From assembly GCA_017963715.1 (NCBI GenBank), contig JAGCTK010000191.1, forward strand, positions 1-12,660: a DNA stretch of 12,660 nucleotides, in the 5' to 3' direction. A program made the position numbers and the translations under genes. This document shows, piece after piece, positions 6,332 to 12,660 of the stretch. Position 1 is the first letter of the stretch. The number at the start of each line of letters is the position of its first letter. The stretch comes from Alphaproteobacteria bacterium (GTDB lineage Bacteria > Pseudomonadota > Alphaproteobacteria > RF32 > CAG-239). The notes beneath the pieces were generated by a model that had not been told where the DNA came from, made no database searches, and saw nothing but the letters and a program-made list of their open reading frames with translations.

Positions 6332-7903
6332 CTACGCTCTCTTCAAAAATGTCTTTAAAATCTCACGTATATCTAAAATATGGCAAACAAATGCAAAAAT
6401 CAAGAACGTTGTGATACCCAAAGCACCTAAAAAGCCGAAAACACATAATTTAAGCAATATGCCGAATTTGAGCCAATCGCCCACAAGTGTGTTGATACCG
6501 TATTGAACGGCCAAAACACTGCAACCGGCCAAAACGGAAACGGCGGCGATATTGATGATTTTGATAATCAGCGCGTGTGAAAAATGCCAAAATCCGCGTT
6601 TTTTGAGCCCGTAAATATATTGAAACAGCGAAACAAAGGCTGCAATCGTAGTGGCAAGCGCAATACCGACATGGCCGAGCGGAAACATTAAAAGCAAATT
6701 AAAACAAAGATTGACCGTAAAGACAACGGCACTGAATTTGACCGGTGTCAGAGTATCACCTCTTGCAAAAAAATTGGGCATTAAGGCTTTGACCATGACA
6801 TAACAGGGCAAACCGACGGCATAGGCCATTAATGCGTAGGCGGTTTTGGTTGTATCAATGGCCGAAAATTGTCCGTGCTGGAACAAAATATTGATCATGG
6901 GACGGGCCAAAACAATCATCATCACAGCGGCCGGAAATGAAAGCAAAGCGGCATATTCAACGGCTTTATCTTGCGTTTTTTGGCTTTCGGTGACATCGCC
7001 CGATTTGAGTTGTTTGGATAATATGGGCAGCAAGGCAACGCTGATGGCGGCACCGACAACACCCAAAGGTAATTGTTGTAAGCGATTGGCATAATAAAGC
7101 CACGAAATGGCACCGGTACCGATTAACGAGACCAAAATGGTATCAACGACCATATTGATTTGATAGATACCGGCACCGACAACGCCTGGTGCGATTCGTT
7201 TAAACAATGTTTTAATCTCGGGATTTTTTAAGATTTTGGCAACGCGGATATAAGGGTGCAACTTAATGTCAATCTTGCGCAAGGCGTGTCTGAGCCACAA
7301 AATTTCAAAAAGGCCGGCAAGTGTGATGCCGACGGCAAAACCGTATGCCGGAAGCGGCATAAAAGGCACAATGACAAAGGCCGATAAAATCATCGTGAGG
7401 TTTAAAATAATCGGTGCACTGGCCGGCGCGGCAAATTTTTCAAACGAGTTTAAGACACCTGCTTGAAACGAGACAATCGAAATAAACAGCAAAAACGGAA
7501 AAGTGATTCGGCAAAGTCGGGAGGCAAGTTCTATTTTTCCGGGATCTGAGATAAAACCCGGGGCCAAAACGGCCACAACATAGGGCATAAAAAGTTCAAA
7601 CAAAACAACAAAGACAAGCAAAAATACAAACAAAATAGATAAGGCTTCGGAAGCAAAGAAAACGGATTTTTTCTTACCTTCACTGACGAGTTTTTGCGAA
7701 AAAAGCGGCACAAATGCGCTGGTAAATGCGCATTCGGCAAAAAGACTGCGAAATAAATTGGGCAATTTAAATGAGACAAAAAACGCATCGGAAGCCGCGC
7801 CGGCTCCCAAAAAATCTGCCAATATCATATCACGCACAAACCCCGTGATACGGCTTAACATTGTATAACTGCCAAAGGTGGCGATGGACTTAAATAATGA
7901 CAT
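6332..7903 (-). CDS. murJ: Lipid II flippase MurJ
   Basis: Role: a MOP-superfamily transporter that flips lipid II, the peptidoglycan precursor, across the inner membrane. Seen: 523 residues, the usual length, with hydrophobic segments along the whole protein consistent with about 14 membrane helices. The start carries the family signature SRITGFVRD and later SDAFFVSFKLPNLFR, giving Arg18, Arg24, Asp39 and Arg52 at the same positions as functionally required residues of E. coli MurJ. Arg274 in YANRLQQLPLG matches Arg270 of E. coli. The ribosome site is weak (CGGA about 8-12 nt before the ATG). First gene of an operon with nfu, bax-like and kinase genes. Its promoter must lie in the A/T-rich stretch 7904-8075, but no convincing minus-strand -35/-10 pair stands out. 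Confidence 0.96.
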   Translation of the reverse strand: MSLFKSIATFGSYTMLSRITGFVRDMILADFLGAGAASDAFFVSFKLPNLFRSLFAECAFTSAFVPLFSQKLVSEGKKKSVFFASEALSILFVFLLVFVVLFELFMPYVVAVLAPGFISDPGKIELASRLCRITFPFLLFISIVSFQAGVLNSFEKFAAPASAPIILNLTMILSAFVIVPFMPLPAYGFAVGITLAGLFEILWLRHALRKIDIKLHPYIRVAKILKNPEIKTLFKRIAPGVVGAGIYQINMVVDTILVSLIGTGAISWLYYANRLQQLPLGVVGAAISVALLPILSKQLKSGDVTESQKTQDKAVEYAALLSFPAAVMMIVLARPMINILFQHGQFSAIDTTKTAYALMAYAVGLPCYVMVKALMPNFFARGDTLTPVKFSAVVFTVNLCFNLLLMFPLGHVGIALATTIAAFVSLFQYIYGLKKRGFWHFSHALIIKIINIAAVSVLAGCSVLAVQYGINTLVGDWLKFGILLKLCVFGFLGALGITTFLIFAFVCHILDIREILKTFLKRA

Positions 7904-7966
7904 TTTGATTTCCGTTTTTTATTGTTTGATGCGGTCAGTGTAGCTTCAAATGTTTATTTTTCATTT

Positions 7967-8014
7967 AAGAAAAAATTTTTTTACACAAAATTTAAAAAAA
8001 TGAAAAAAAACATA
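7967..8014 (+). promoter_or_regulatory. A/T-tract region, possible UP element or bent DNA
   Basis: A6 (7970-7975) followed by T7 (7976-7982), A4 (7987-7990), A7 (7994-8000) and A8 (8003-8010) lie directly upstream of a TTGACA. The last three A-runs are spaced about one helical turn apart. Such tracts bend DNA and can bind the alpha subunit of RNA polymerase, raising promoter strength. It lies between the divergent murJ and 97-residue genes, so either could benefit. Confidence 0.45.
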
Positions 8015-8043
8015 TTGACAAAACAATTTTTTCAGGTTAAATT
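8015..8043 (+). promoter_or_regulatory. Sigma-70-type promoter for the 97-residue gene
   Basis: A consensus TTGACA (8015-8020) is followed, after exactly 17 nt, by TTAAAT (8038-8043, 4 of 6 consensus). Transcription would start near 8050, leaving a leader of about 26 nt with AGGA (8065-8068) 7 nt before the ATG. The upstream A/T tracts fit a strong promoter. Confidence 0.6.
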
Positions 8044-8075
8044 TAGACAAAATAAGATATGTTTAGGATAACGAC

Positions 8076-8369
8076 ATGGAAAGAAAAATAAAAAATCCTC
8101 AGATCCGTAAGCTGATTGAGTCTAATAAAGATAAAGTCGGTGTGTGGAGCGGTGAGCATATTGGTGTTCCGACATACAGAGCGGAAGAAGAATTTCGTGC
8201 AGCCAATTTTGCTCCGGCTTTCAAAAAAAGAATTAAAGAATCGTATCACGAGTTGGCAACAGATGGTCATGCCCACAATCGTTATCGTCAGGCTTTGCCC
8301 ACAGGAATAAAAAATATCGTGAATGCATCCTTAAAGCAGCTGATGGAAAAGAAACAGTTGTCGCGATAA
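8076..8369 (+). CDS. Uncharacterised basic 97-residue protein
   Basis: Not recognised. Seen: 97 residues, rich in Lys and Arg (about 20) against about 11 Asp/Glu, so clearly basic. There is no signal peptide, membrane segment, cysteine or known motif. A central WSGEHIGVPTYRAEEEF stretch is less charged, followed by probable helices (AFKKRIKESYHELA) and a C-terminal helix ending KQLMEKKQLSR. The gene stands alone between a good promoter, a clear AGGA ribosome site 7 nt before the ATG, and an intrinsic terminator 36 bp after the stop, so it is a complete one-gene transcription unit of about 380 nt and very probably real. Basic charge and small size would suit a nucleic-acid-binding or ribosome-associated protein, but that is a guess. 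Overlapping frames on both strands lack comparable signals. Confidence 0.8.
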   Translation: MERKIKNPQIRKLIESNKDKVGVWSGEHIGVPTYRAEEEFRAANFAPAFKKRIKESYHELATDGHAHNRYRQALPTGIKNIVNASLKQLMEKKQLSR

Positions 8370-8404
8370 AAAATTATTGTTTGTTTTTTCATAATCCTCC
8401 TAGG

Positions 8405-8429
8405 GTCGCCCGCAAGGGCGGCTTTTTTT
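8405..8429 (+). terminator. Intrinsic terminator after the 97-residue gene
   Basis: GTCGCCC (8405-8411), loop GCAA, GGGCGGC (8416-8422) and then seven T (8423-8429). The stem is 7 bp, with one T-G pair and a stable GNRA-type loop. It ends the plus-strand transcript just before the convergent batD stop. On the minus strand no T-run follows, so it acts one way only. Confidence 0.93.
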
Positions 8430-8436
8430 GTGAGGC

Positions 8437-10128
8437 TCAAATTTTATAAAGCGGGGGCAGAGGATCCGATGTTTTCTTTTTCGGAGCGGATTTTAATGCG
8501 CGCTTAAAAACACGGATAAAGTTTTTCCGGTCAAAATTGTGAGGACTGTTTTGGTCATAAAGAGCGGTGTTGAGTTGTTGGACTTGACGGGTAAAATCAT
8601 CGTTGTTTAACAAATCGGCCACATCTTGAAGGTTTGAAATATTTTGTGTTGTATAGTGCTGTCTTGCCCATAAGATGATGTCATCGCGCAGTTTTTTGAT
8701 GTCTTTTTGATGTTCGATATTTTTGAGGTAATCGACATTTTCTTTTTTGGGCGCGGGATTTTTTGCTTTTCTCGGGCGCAAAAATACCATGGCGGCCACA
8801 AGACCGATGATAAAGGCAATCGCAGCGGTGATATACGGGTTTTGAAGCGACGTCTCGGAAAGTGTTTTGACATTTTCTAAAGACGGTGCTTGTTTGGCAT
8901 TTTGTTTAGGCAAGGCCTCGGTCAGATTGGGGTTGGGCTGAATGTCCAAAACTTGGCGCTCGAGCACAGCCTCTTTGACTTGTCCCGTTGTTAAGTCAAA
9001 CCACGGTACCGTCACCGCATCCAAAACGAGCGGGCCGGAAGCGTTGGGAATGTATGTGACACGCGTTTTTTGAATGCCGACCAAGGTATTGTTGTGAATT
9101 GTTGTTTCGCCGGTCGGTTTTTCGGCGTATACCTTAAAACCTTTGACATTGTCAAAACGAAGTTCGGGCAGTTGCGTATCTGTCAAACCTTGGGCTTCAA
9201 GCGTAATTTCACGCACCAAGGGCATACCTTCGGTCAGCGTTTGGGGCATATCAATAAAATTTGCCGTCAAAGTGACATTGGTTGCCGGAAGCCACCACGG
9301 ACCGTGATAATCGGCAACGGCCGGCCGAATATCAATTTCGGGCCCCTCAAATGCCAAATTGACAGGAGTTTGAAGGCCGAAAACGGACGGCATCCTGATA
9401 TTGAAAAAACCGCCGCCAAAAACATTGTCAACATCGGGTTTTTGATAAGCATATCCCTTAAAATAAACGGTCGGTATTTTGACTTTGCCGCTTTTAAGCG
9501 AAAATATTGCAAACGCAAACGTAATTTGACGCTTTCCGTTGCCGAGTGTTTGAACTTGAGGATTGCCCAAAGATTTGATGATAAAATCGGTTGTCGGCTC
9601 AAATGAAGGCGCACCGTCTTCAATTGTGCCGTCATCTGTTAAGGTTACAAAATAGCGCATTTGCTCGCCGATAAAAGGGGCGGCATCGGTTTTAAGTTCG
9701 GCTGATAAGGCATAAAGCGGCGAGTCGGTTTGAGCGACCGCTTGAGAATTTTGAACAGGGGCGGCAATTGCGCTTGGGGTGTTGGTGATGACAACATCAA
9801 TCGGGGCTGTTTTTTGGGTGCCGACGGTTAAGGGCGGAATCACGAGTTTTCCTGTTTGCAGGGCTTTGAGGCCTATTTTCCATATATTTTGAGAGGACAT
9901 TCGCCCGTTGATAATGGATGTTTGGTGCGAAACGGATGAGGATACCACCTCAAACATATCGCGCAACGGTGTTAAATCTGGCTGTGCGGATGATGTGTCG
10001 CTTGATGTGATGGTCAAAATCAACACATCATCAATGCCGGCTTGGGATGCGCTGATTTGTGCATCCACGGCGGCCATACAATCGACGGCATATAAACCTA
10101 AAAACAATGCGAAAAGATATTTTTTCAT
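8437..10128 (-). CDS. batD: BatD family membrane protein (oxygen tolerance)
   Basis: Seen: 563 residues. A signal peptide (residues 1-20, ending CMAA) leads into a long beta-rich periplasmic region that begins with the AQISASQAGIDDVLILTI strand typical of BatD and contains IWKIGLKALQTGKLVIPPL, a conserved BatD pattern. One membrane helix at about 432-450 is followed by RPRKAK and a cytoplasmic helical tail of about 110 residues with WARQHY and a run of basic residues near the end. Known: BatD works with the VWA proteins BatA and BatB at the inner membrane. Bat genes were first linked to aerotolerance in Bacteroides, and the molecular role is unsettled. Last gene of the bat operon here. The gap to the batB-C stop is 3 nt, with GAGGAT as ribosome site inside that gene, so translation is likely coupled. 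Confidence 0.88.
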   Translation of the reverse strand: MKKYLFALFLGLYAVDCMAAVDAQISASQAGIDDVLILTITSSDTSSAQPDLTPLRDMFEVVSSSVSHQTSIINGRMSSQNIWKIGLKALQTGKLVIPPLTVGTQKTAPIDVVITNTPSAIAAPVQNSQAVAQTDSPLYALSAELKTDAAPFIGEQMRYFVTLTDDGTIEDGAPSFEPTTDFIIKSLGNPQVQTLGNGKRQITFAFAIFSLKSGKVKIPTVYFKGYAYQKPDVDNVFGGGFFNIRMPSVFGLQTPVNLAFEGPEIDIRPAVADYHGPWWLPATNVTLTANFIDMPQTLTEGMPLVREITLEAQGLTDTQLPELRFDNVKGFKVYAEKPTGETTIHNNTLVGIQKTRVTYIPNASGPLVLDAVTVPWFDLTTGQVKEAVLERQVLDIQPNPNLTEALPKQNAKQAPSLENVKTLSETSLQNPYITAAIAFIIGLVAAMVFLRPRKAKNPAPKKENVDYLKNIEHQKDIKKLRDDIILWARQHYTTQNISNLQDVADLLNNDDFTRQVQQLNTALYDQNSPHNFDRKNFIRVFKRALKSAPKKKTSDPLPPLYKI

Positions 10129-10131
10129 GTT

Positions 10132-11847
10132 TTAATCCTCATATCTCTTTTTTAAGTATTCTTGTTTGATAAAGGCTTTGAGCAAGCCGCCGGTATCTTC
10201 TGGAATGTCGCGAAATTGTTGTTCGCGTGCCTGAACGTTTTCATCATAAGAATCGGCTTTTTCTTCCTTGCCGGCAGAAACGGGAGCCTGCTCATGCTCT
10301 AAAGATTTGTCGTGTTCGTTATTTTGATTTTTGTTATCATTTGGGGTATCGGCATTTTGGGACGGAGACTGGTCATTTTCATCGCCGACGGATTTTTCGG
10401 CCTGTGCGGACTGATCCGAATTGTCGTTTGGCTTGTCGGATGTTTCGGAGGGCTTATTTTGCTCGTTTTGATTGCCCGTTTGCCCGTTTTCGTTTGGACT
10501 GTTTGAACTTTGGTTTTGTTGATTTTGTTGATTGTTTTCGTTTTTGTTTTTTTGATTTTGTTGTTGCTGATCTTGTTTTAATTTTTTCAAATATTCCAAA
10601 TTAAATTTTGCATCTTCATGCGTGCTGTCTTTTGCTAAAACATGCTCATAAGTTTCAATTGCGGCATCAATGTCACCGCCTTTGGCAAGGGCGTTGCCCT
10701 TATTGTAAAGCGATTCGATGTCGTTTTGCTTGTCAAAAATCGAAACGGCTTGTTGGTAATCGCCCGCTTTATAAAGTGCCGAGGCCTTCCATTTTTGATT
10801 TTCAAATTTTTGAGCGGCTTTGTCATATTGTGCGCGTGCAAATTCGATGGCGCCTTCCTGATCGGCGTTGAACAAAAAGCCGGCTTGCGCGGTTGACATA
10901 CCAAAGAGCAAAACGGCAACCGAGAGAGCCCCTTTTTTGAATAAAAACAGCATCAAAAACATCGGGATGAAAACAAAAATCCAACCGTCGTCCGTCGGGG
11001 TTTCCAACACATTTGCGCTTTCGGTGATGTCGCCCTTGCTTGAGGATTGCAACAAACGAATAAGCGGTTCATTTTGATTTTGGGTGATATTGATATCAAT
11101 ACCGCCGCCTGCTTTGGCCACATCGGCCAATGTTTTGGAAAAAGCGGCGGAAAAGTCATAAACGCTGACGCGAAAACCTGATTTGATGGCCTCTTTGGCC
11201 GCATCTTGCGTTTGGGACAATATATCCTCAGGCAGACTACCCGAAAAAATCAGGATGTTTCCGCTTGCAAAACCGGCGGTTTTGAGGCGTTCGACGGCCA
11301 AATCAATCGCACGATCCGGACGATGGCCGCCAACGGGCATAATATCTGATGTCACGGCGTTTAACAAATTGATGATGATGTTGGCATCTTCGCTCAACGG
11401 CGAAATCAAAAAGGGCTCGGCCGTATAGACAATCAAGCCGGACGGGGCCACTTTGGCTTGTTTTAAGATGTCGGCAATTTCAATTTTGGCACGCTCCAAA
11501 CGTGACGGGCGAATATCGGTTCGTGTCATATCAGATGATAAATCAAGCAAAATCATGACTGGGTTTTGTTGTATCAATGCGGGTTGAGTCTGTGTGTCAA
11601 AACTCGGTCCGGCCAAGGCCAAAATCGCACTCAAAAGAGCAGCGTATATCAAAAATTTTGAACTTTTGCGGTTGGCGTTTTGACTGCCCGATAACAGATA
11701 ATTCAAAAATTTCGGTGCGCAGACTTTTTTCCATGAAGATGAGGTCTCTTTGTGCGGATTGAAAAAATGCATGACAATCAATACCAAAGGTATCAGCCAA
11801 AACATATATGGTCTTAAAAATGTCAGATTTTGAATAAAATCAAGCAT
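10132..11847 (-). CDS. batB: BatB-BatC fusion: VWA domain plus TPR repeats
   Basis: Seen: 571 residues. TM helices at about 12-28 and 64-80, then a VWA domain at about 95-280, two hydrophobic segments at about 288-303 and 306-322, TPR-like repeats at about 331-425, an Asn/Gln-rich linker at about 426-515 and a C-terminal segment (DIPEDTGGLLKAFIKQEYLKKRYED) typical of BatC. Residues 304-322 (KKGALSVAVLLFGMSTAQA) look like a BatC signal peptide kept at the fusion point, placing the TPRs in the periplasm. The VWA metal site is eroded: DLSSD instead of DxSxS (102-106), no Thr in GGHRPDRAI, and FSGSLP where an Asp is usual. Known: BatB and BatC act with BatA and BatD. The ATG overlaps the end of batA by 8 nt, with AAAGGAAGA upstream, so translation is coupled. 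Confidence 0.88.
   Translation of the reverse strand: MLDFIQNLTFLRPYMFWLIPLVLIVMHFFNPHKETSSSWKKVCAPKFLNYLLSGSQNANRKSSKFLIYAALLSAILALAGPSFDTQTQPALIQQNPVMILLDLSSDMTRTDIRPSRLERAKIEIADILKQAKVAPSGLIVYTAEPFLISPLSEDANIIINLLNAVTSDIMPVGGHRPDRAIDLAVERLKTAGFASGNILIFSGSLPEDILSQTQDAAKEAIKSGFRVSVYDFSAAFSKTLADVAKAGGGIDINITQNQNEPLIRLLQSSSKGDITESANVLETPTDDGWIFVFIPMFLMLFLFKKGALSVAVLLFGMSTAQAGFLFNADQEGAIEFARAQYDKAAQKFENQKWKASALYKAGDYQQAVSIFDKQNDIESLYNKGNALAKGGDIDAAIETYEHVLAKDSTHEDAKFNLEYLKKLKQDQQQQNQKNKNENNQQNQQNQSSNSPNENGQTGNQNEQNKPSETSDKPNDNSDQSAQAEKSVGDENDQSPSQNADTPNDNKNQNNEHDKSLEHEQAPVSAGKEEKADSYDENVQAREQQFRDIPEDTGGLLKAFIKQEYLKKRYED
10510..10569 (-). repeat. Low-complexity Asn/Gln-coding tract
   Basis: The sequence repeats caa/aac/aat/aaa triplets (minus strand) and encodes an almost pure Gln/Asn/Lys/Glu stretch, residues 427-446 of the BatB-C fusion, continuing less purely to about residue 515. 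It is a disordered linker between the TPRs and the conserved C-terminal segment. Such tracts are usual in this family and can vary in length by slippage. Confidence 0.7.
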
Positions 11848-12660
11848 GCAATCTTCCTTTCAAAACTGACGTTATAAGACCGAGCAAACTCAACACAAAG
11901 GCGGCCAAAAGCGGCACAAAATAAAGCGGCACTTTGGGGTAAAAATAATTGTCTTCAAAAGTGTCGGTTTCTAAAGTATTGATTTTTTGATACACATCGA
12001 CCAAATCGGCCAGCCCCGTCACCTTAAAATAAGTGCCGTTTGTGGCATCGGCTAAGGCTTTGAGTGATTTTTCATCCAAATCGGAACGTTGTAGCCCGAA
12101 AAACATGGCCGAGGCCGAAGCCAAAGGCGAGCCGATGCCGACGGTATATGCTTTGACACCTTCTTTTTTGGCCAATGCAATGGCTTGCGGCAGCCCCATT
12201 TTGCCGTCATTGTTTTCGCCGTCGGTGAGTAAGATGATGATTTGATTGTCTTTGGTATTTTTGTTGTTTTTAAGTGTTTTGAGCCCCAAAGCGACGGCAT
12301 CACCGATGGCGGTTGACTGTCCGGCCATACCGGCCTGCATGGTGCCTAAAACATCTAAAACAGCCTGTCTGTCAAATGTTAAGGGCACTTGAAGATAAGC
12401 ACGTGTGCCAAACAAAATAAGGCCCAAACGGTCATTAGGGCGCTTGGTGACAAAGTCGGCCACAACGGCGCGCACCGCATCGATTCGGGGAATATGGCGC
12501 ATACGAAAAACAAAATCATCTTCAAGCATCGAAGTCGATATATCGCAAATAAGTAAAATATCACGGCCTTCGTGATTGAGACGCACGGGATCACCCGTTT
12601 TGATCGGGCGCATCAAAGCCAGCACCAGCAGAGCCCAAACGAGCATCAAAAACCAAAAGA
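11840..12660 (-). CDS. batA: BatA VWA-domain membrane protein, N-terminus beyond right edge
   Basis: Seen: about 270 residues to the edge. The frame stays open to base 12658 with FWF directly before LMLVWALLVLALMRP, a membrane helix, so the TTG at 12649 or the ATG at 12646 is not the real start and the N-terminus is missing. The VWA metal site is intact: DISTSM (Asp codon at 12542-12544), QSTAIGDAV and LLTDGENND. A C-terminal membrane helix (YFVPLLAAFVLSLLGLI) sits close to the end. Known: BatA is the metal-binding VWA partner of BatB in the Bat complex, usually encoded after moxR and a DUF58 gene, which would lie to the right. The 3' end overlaps batB-C by 8 nt. Confidence 0.93.
   Translation of the reverse strand, partial: FWFLMLVWALLVLALMRPIKTGDPVRLNHEGRDILLICDISTSMLEDDFVFRMRHIPRIDAVRAVVADFVTKRPNDRLGLILFGTRAYLQVPLTFDRQAVLDVLGTMQAGMAGQSTAIGDAVALGLKTLKNNKNTKDNQIIILLTDGENNDGKMGLPQAIALAKKEGVKAYTVGIGSPLASASAMFFGLQRSDLDEKSLKALADATNGTYFKVTGLADLVDVYQKINTLETDTFEDNYFYPKVPLYFVPLLAAFVLSLLGLITSVLKGRLHA

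Noticed and set aside
7921..7949. Minus-strand promoter for murJ (TTGAAG, 17 nt, AACAAT)
   Set aside because: Each box matches only 4 of 6 consensus bases, and the start would leave a leader too short to hold the ribosome site.
8288..8392. Minus-strand 34-codon frame with AGGAGG just upstream
   Set aside because: The AGGAGG is only 3 nt from the ATG, the frame is antisense to the 97-residue gene, and the translation has no recognisable feature. The same bases are better read as CCUCCU in the plus-strand 3' UTR.
9070..9606. Long plus-strand open frame (178 codons) opposite batD
   Set aside because: It is antisense to a well-supported gene, has no recognisable domain or ribosome site, and is rich in Cys, Arg and Phe as expected of a shadow frame.
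10227..10604. Plus-strand open frame (125 codons) opposite the Asn/Gln-rich linker
   Set aside because: Low-complexity DNA stays open by chance in several frames; the Cys/Phe/Arg-rich translation is typical of an antisense shadow.
12644..12649. TTG or ATG near the right edge as the start of batA
   Set aside because: The frame stays open upstream to the edge with hydrophobic residues that extend the membrane helix, so the gene is cut by the window.
1..12660. CRISPR array, tRNA, rRNA, transposon or prophage
   Set aside because: No regularly spaced repeats, cloverleaf sequence, transposase, integrase or terminal inverted repeats were found on either strand.

Overview
The window looks like chromosomal DNA from an alphaproteobacterium with moderate to low GC content and very tight gene packing. 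The evidence is the company its genes keep: mtaB running into ftsY, murJ next to an Nfu-type scaffold gene, and a TlpA-like thioredoxin divergent from a tiny CGK...YPxxYP lipoprotein. No tRNA, rRNA, insertion sequence, prophage gene or CRISPR array is visible. The species cannot be named from the sequence alone.

Layout from left to right. (1) Bases 1-590, minus strand: a 44-residue LptM-like lipoprotein gene followed by a von Willebrand A (VWA) gene of the TerY/YegL type. The VWA gene runs off the left edge and carries a one-base frame disruption in a run of seven A. (2) Bases 685-3231, plus strand: a periplasmic TlpA-like thioredoxin, the tRNA methylthiotransferase MtaB (short, without the usual C-terminal TRAM region) and the signal-recognition-particle receptor FtsY. 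(3) Bases 3288-7903, minus strand: a four-gene operon with almost no spacing, murJ (lipid II flippase), an Nfu iron-sulfur scaffold, a Bax-like periplasmic protein whose expected catalytic Glu is Arg, and an orphan membrane histidine kinase with a cysteine-bearing PAS domain. (4) Bases 7904-8429: an A/T-tract-rich intergenic region, a good promoter, an unrecognised 97-residue basic protein and a textbook intrinsic terminator. (5) Bases 8437-12660, minus strand: a bat (aerotolerance) operon, batA (cut by the right edge), a batB-batC fusion and batD.

How the genes may work together. Much of the window concerns the cell envelope: lipoprotein, periplasmic redox, SRP-dependent membrane targeting, lipid II flipping, a peptidoglycan-associated protein, and the VWA/TPR/BatD membrane complex. 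The least ordinary part is the murJ-nfu-bax-kinase operon, where an apparently inactivated peptidoglycan-hydrolase fold is co-transcribed with a sensor kinase that has no response regulator beside it. One reading, which is inference only, is a periplasmic sensor pair that watches the cell wall. The other items worth attention are the frame disruption in the VWA gene, the BatB-BatC fusion with a buried signal-peptide-like segment and an eroded metal site, and the solo 97-residue gene with its strong signals.
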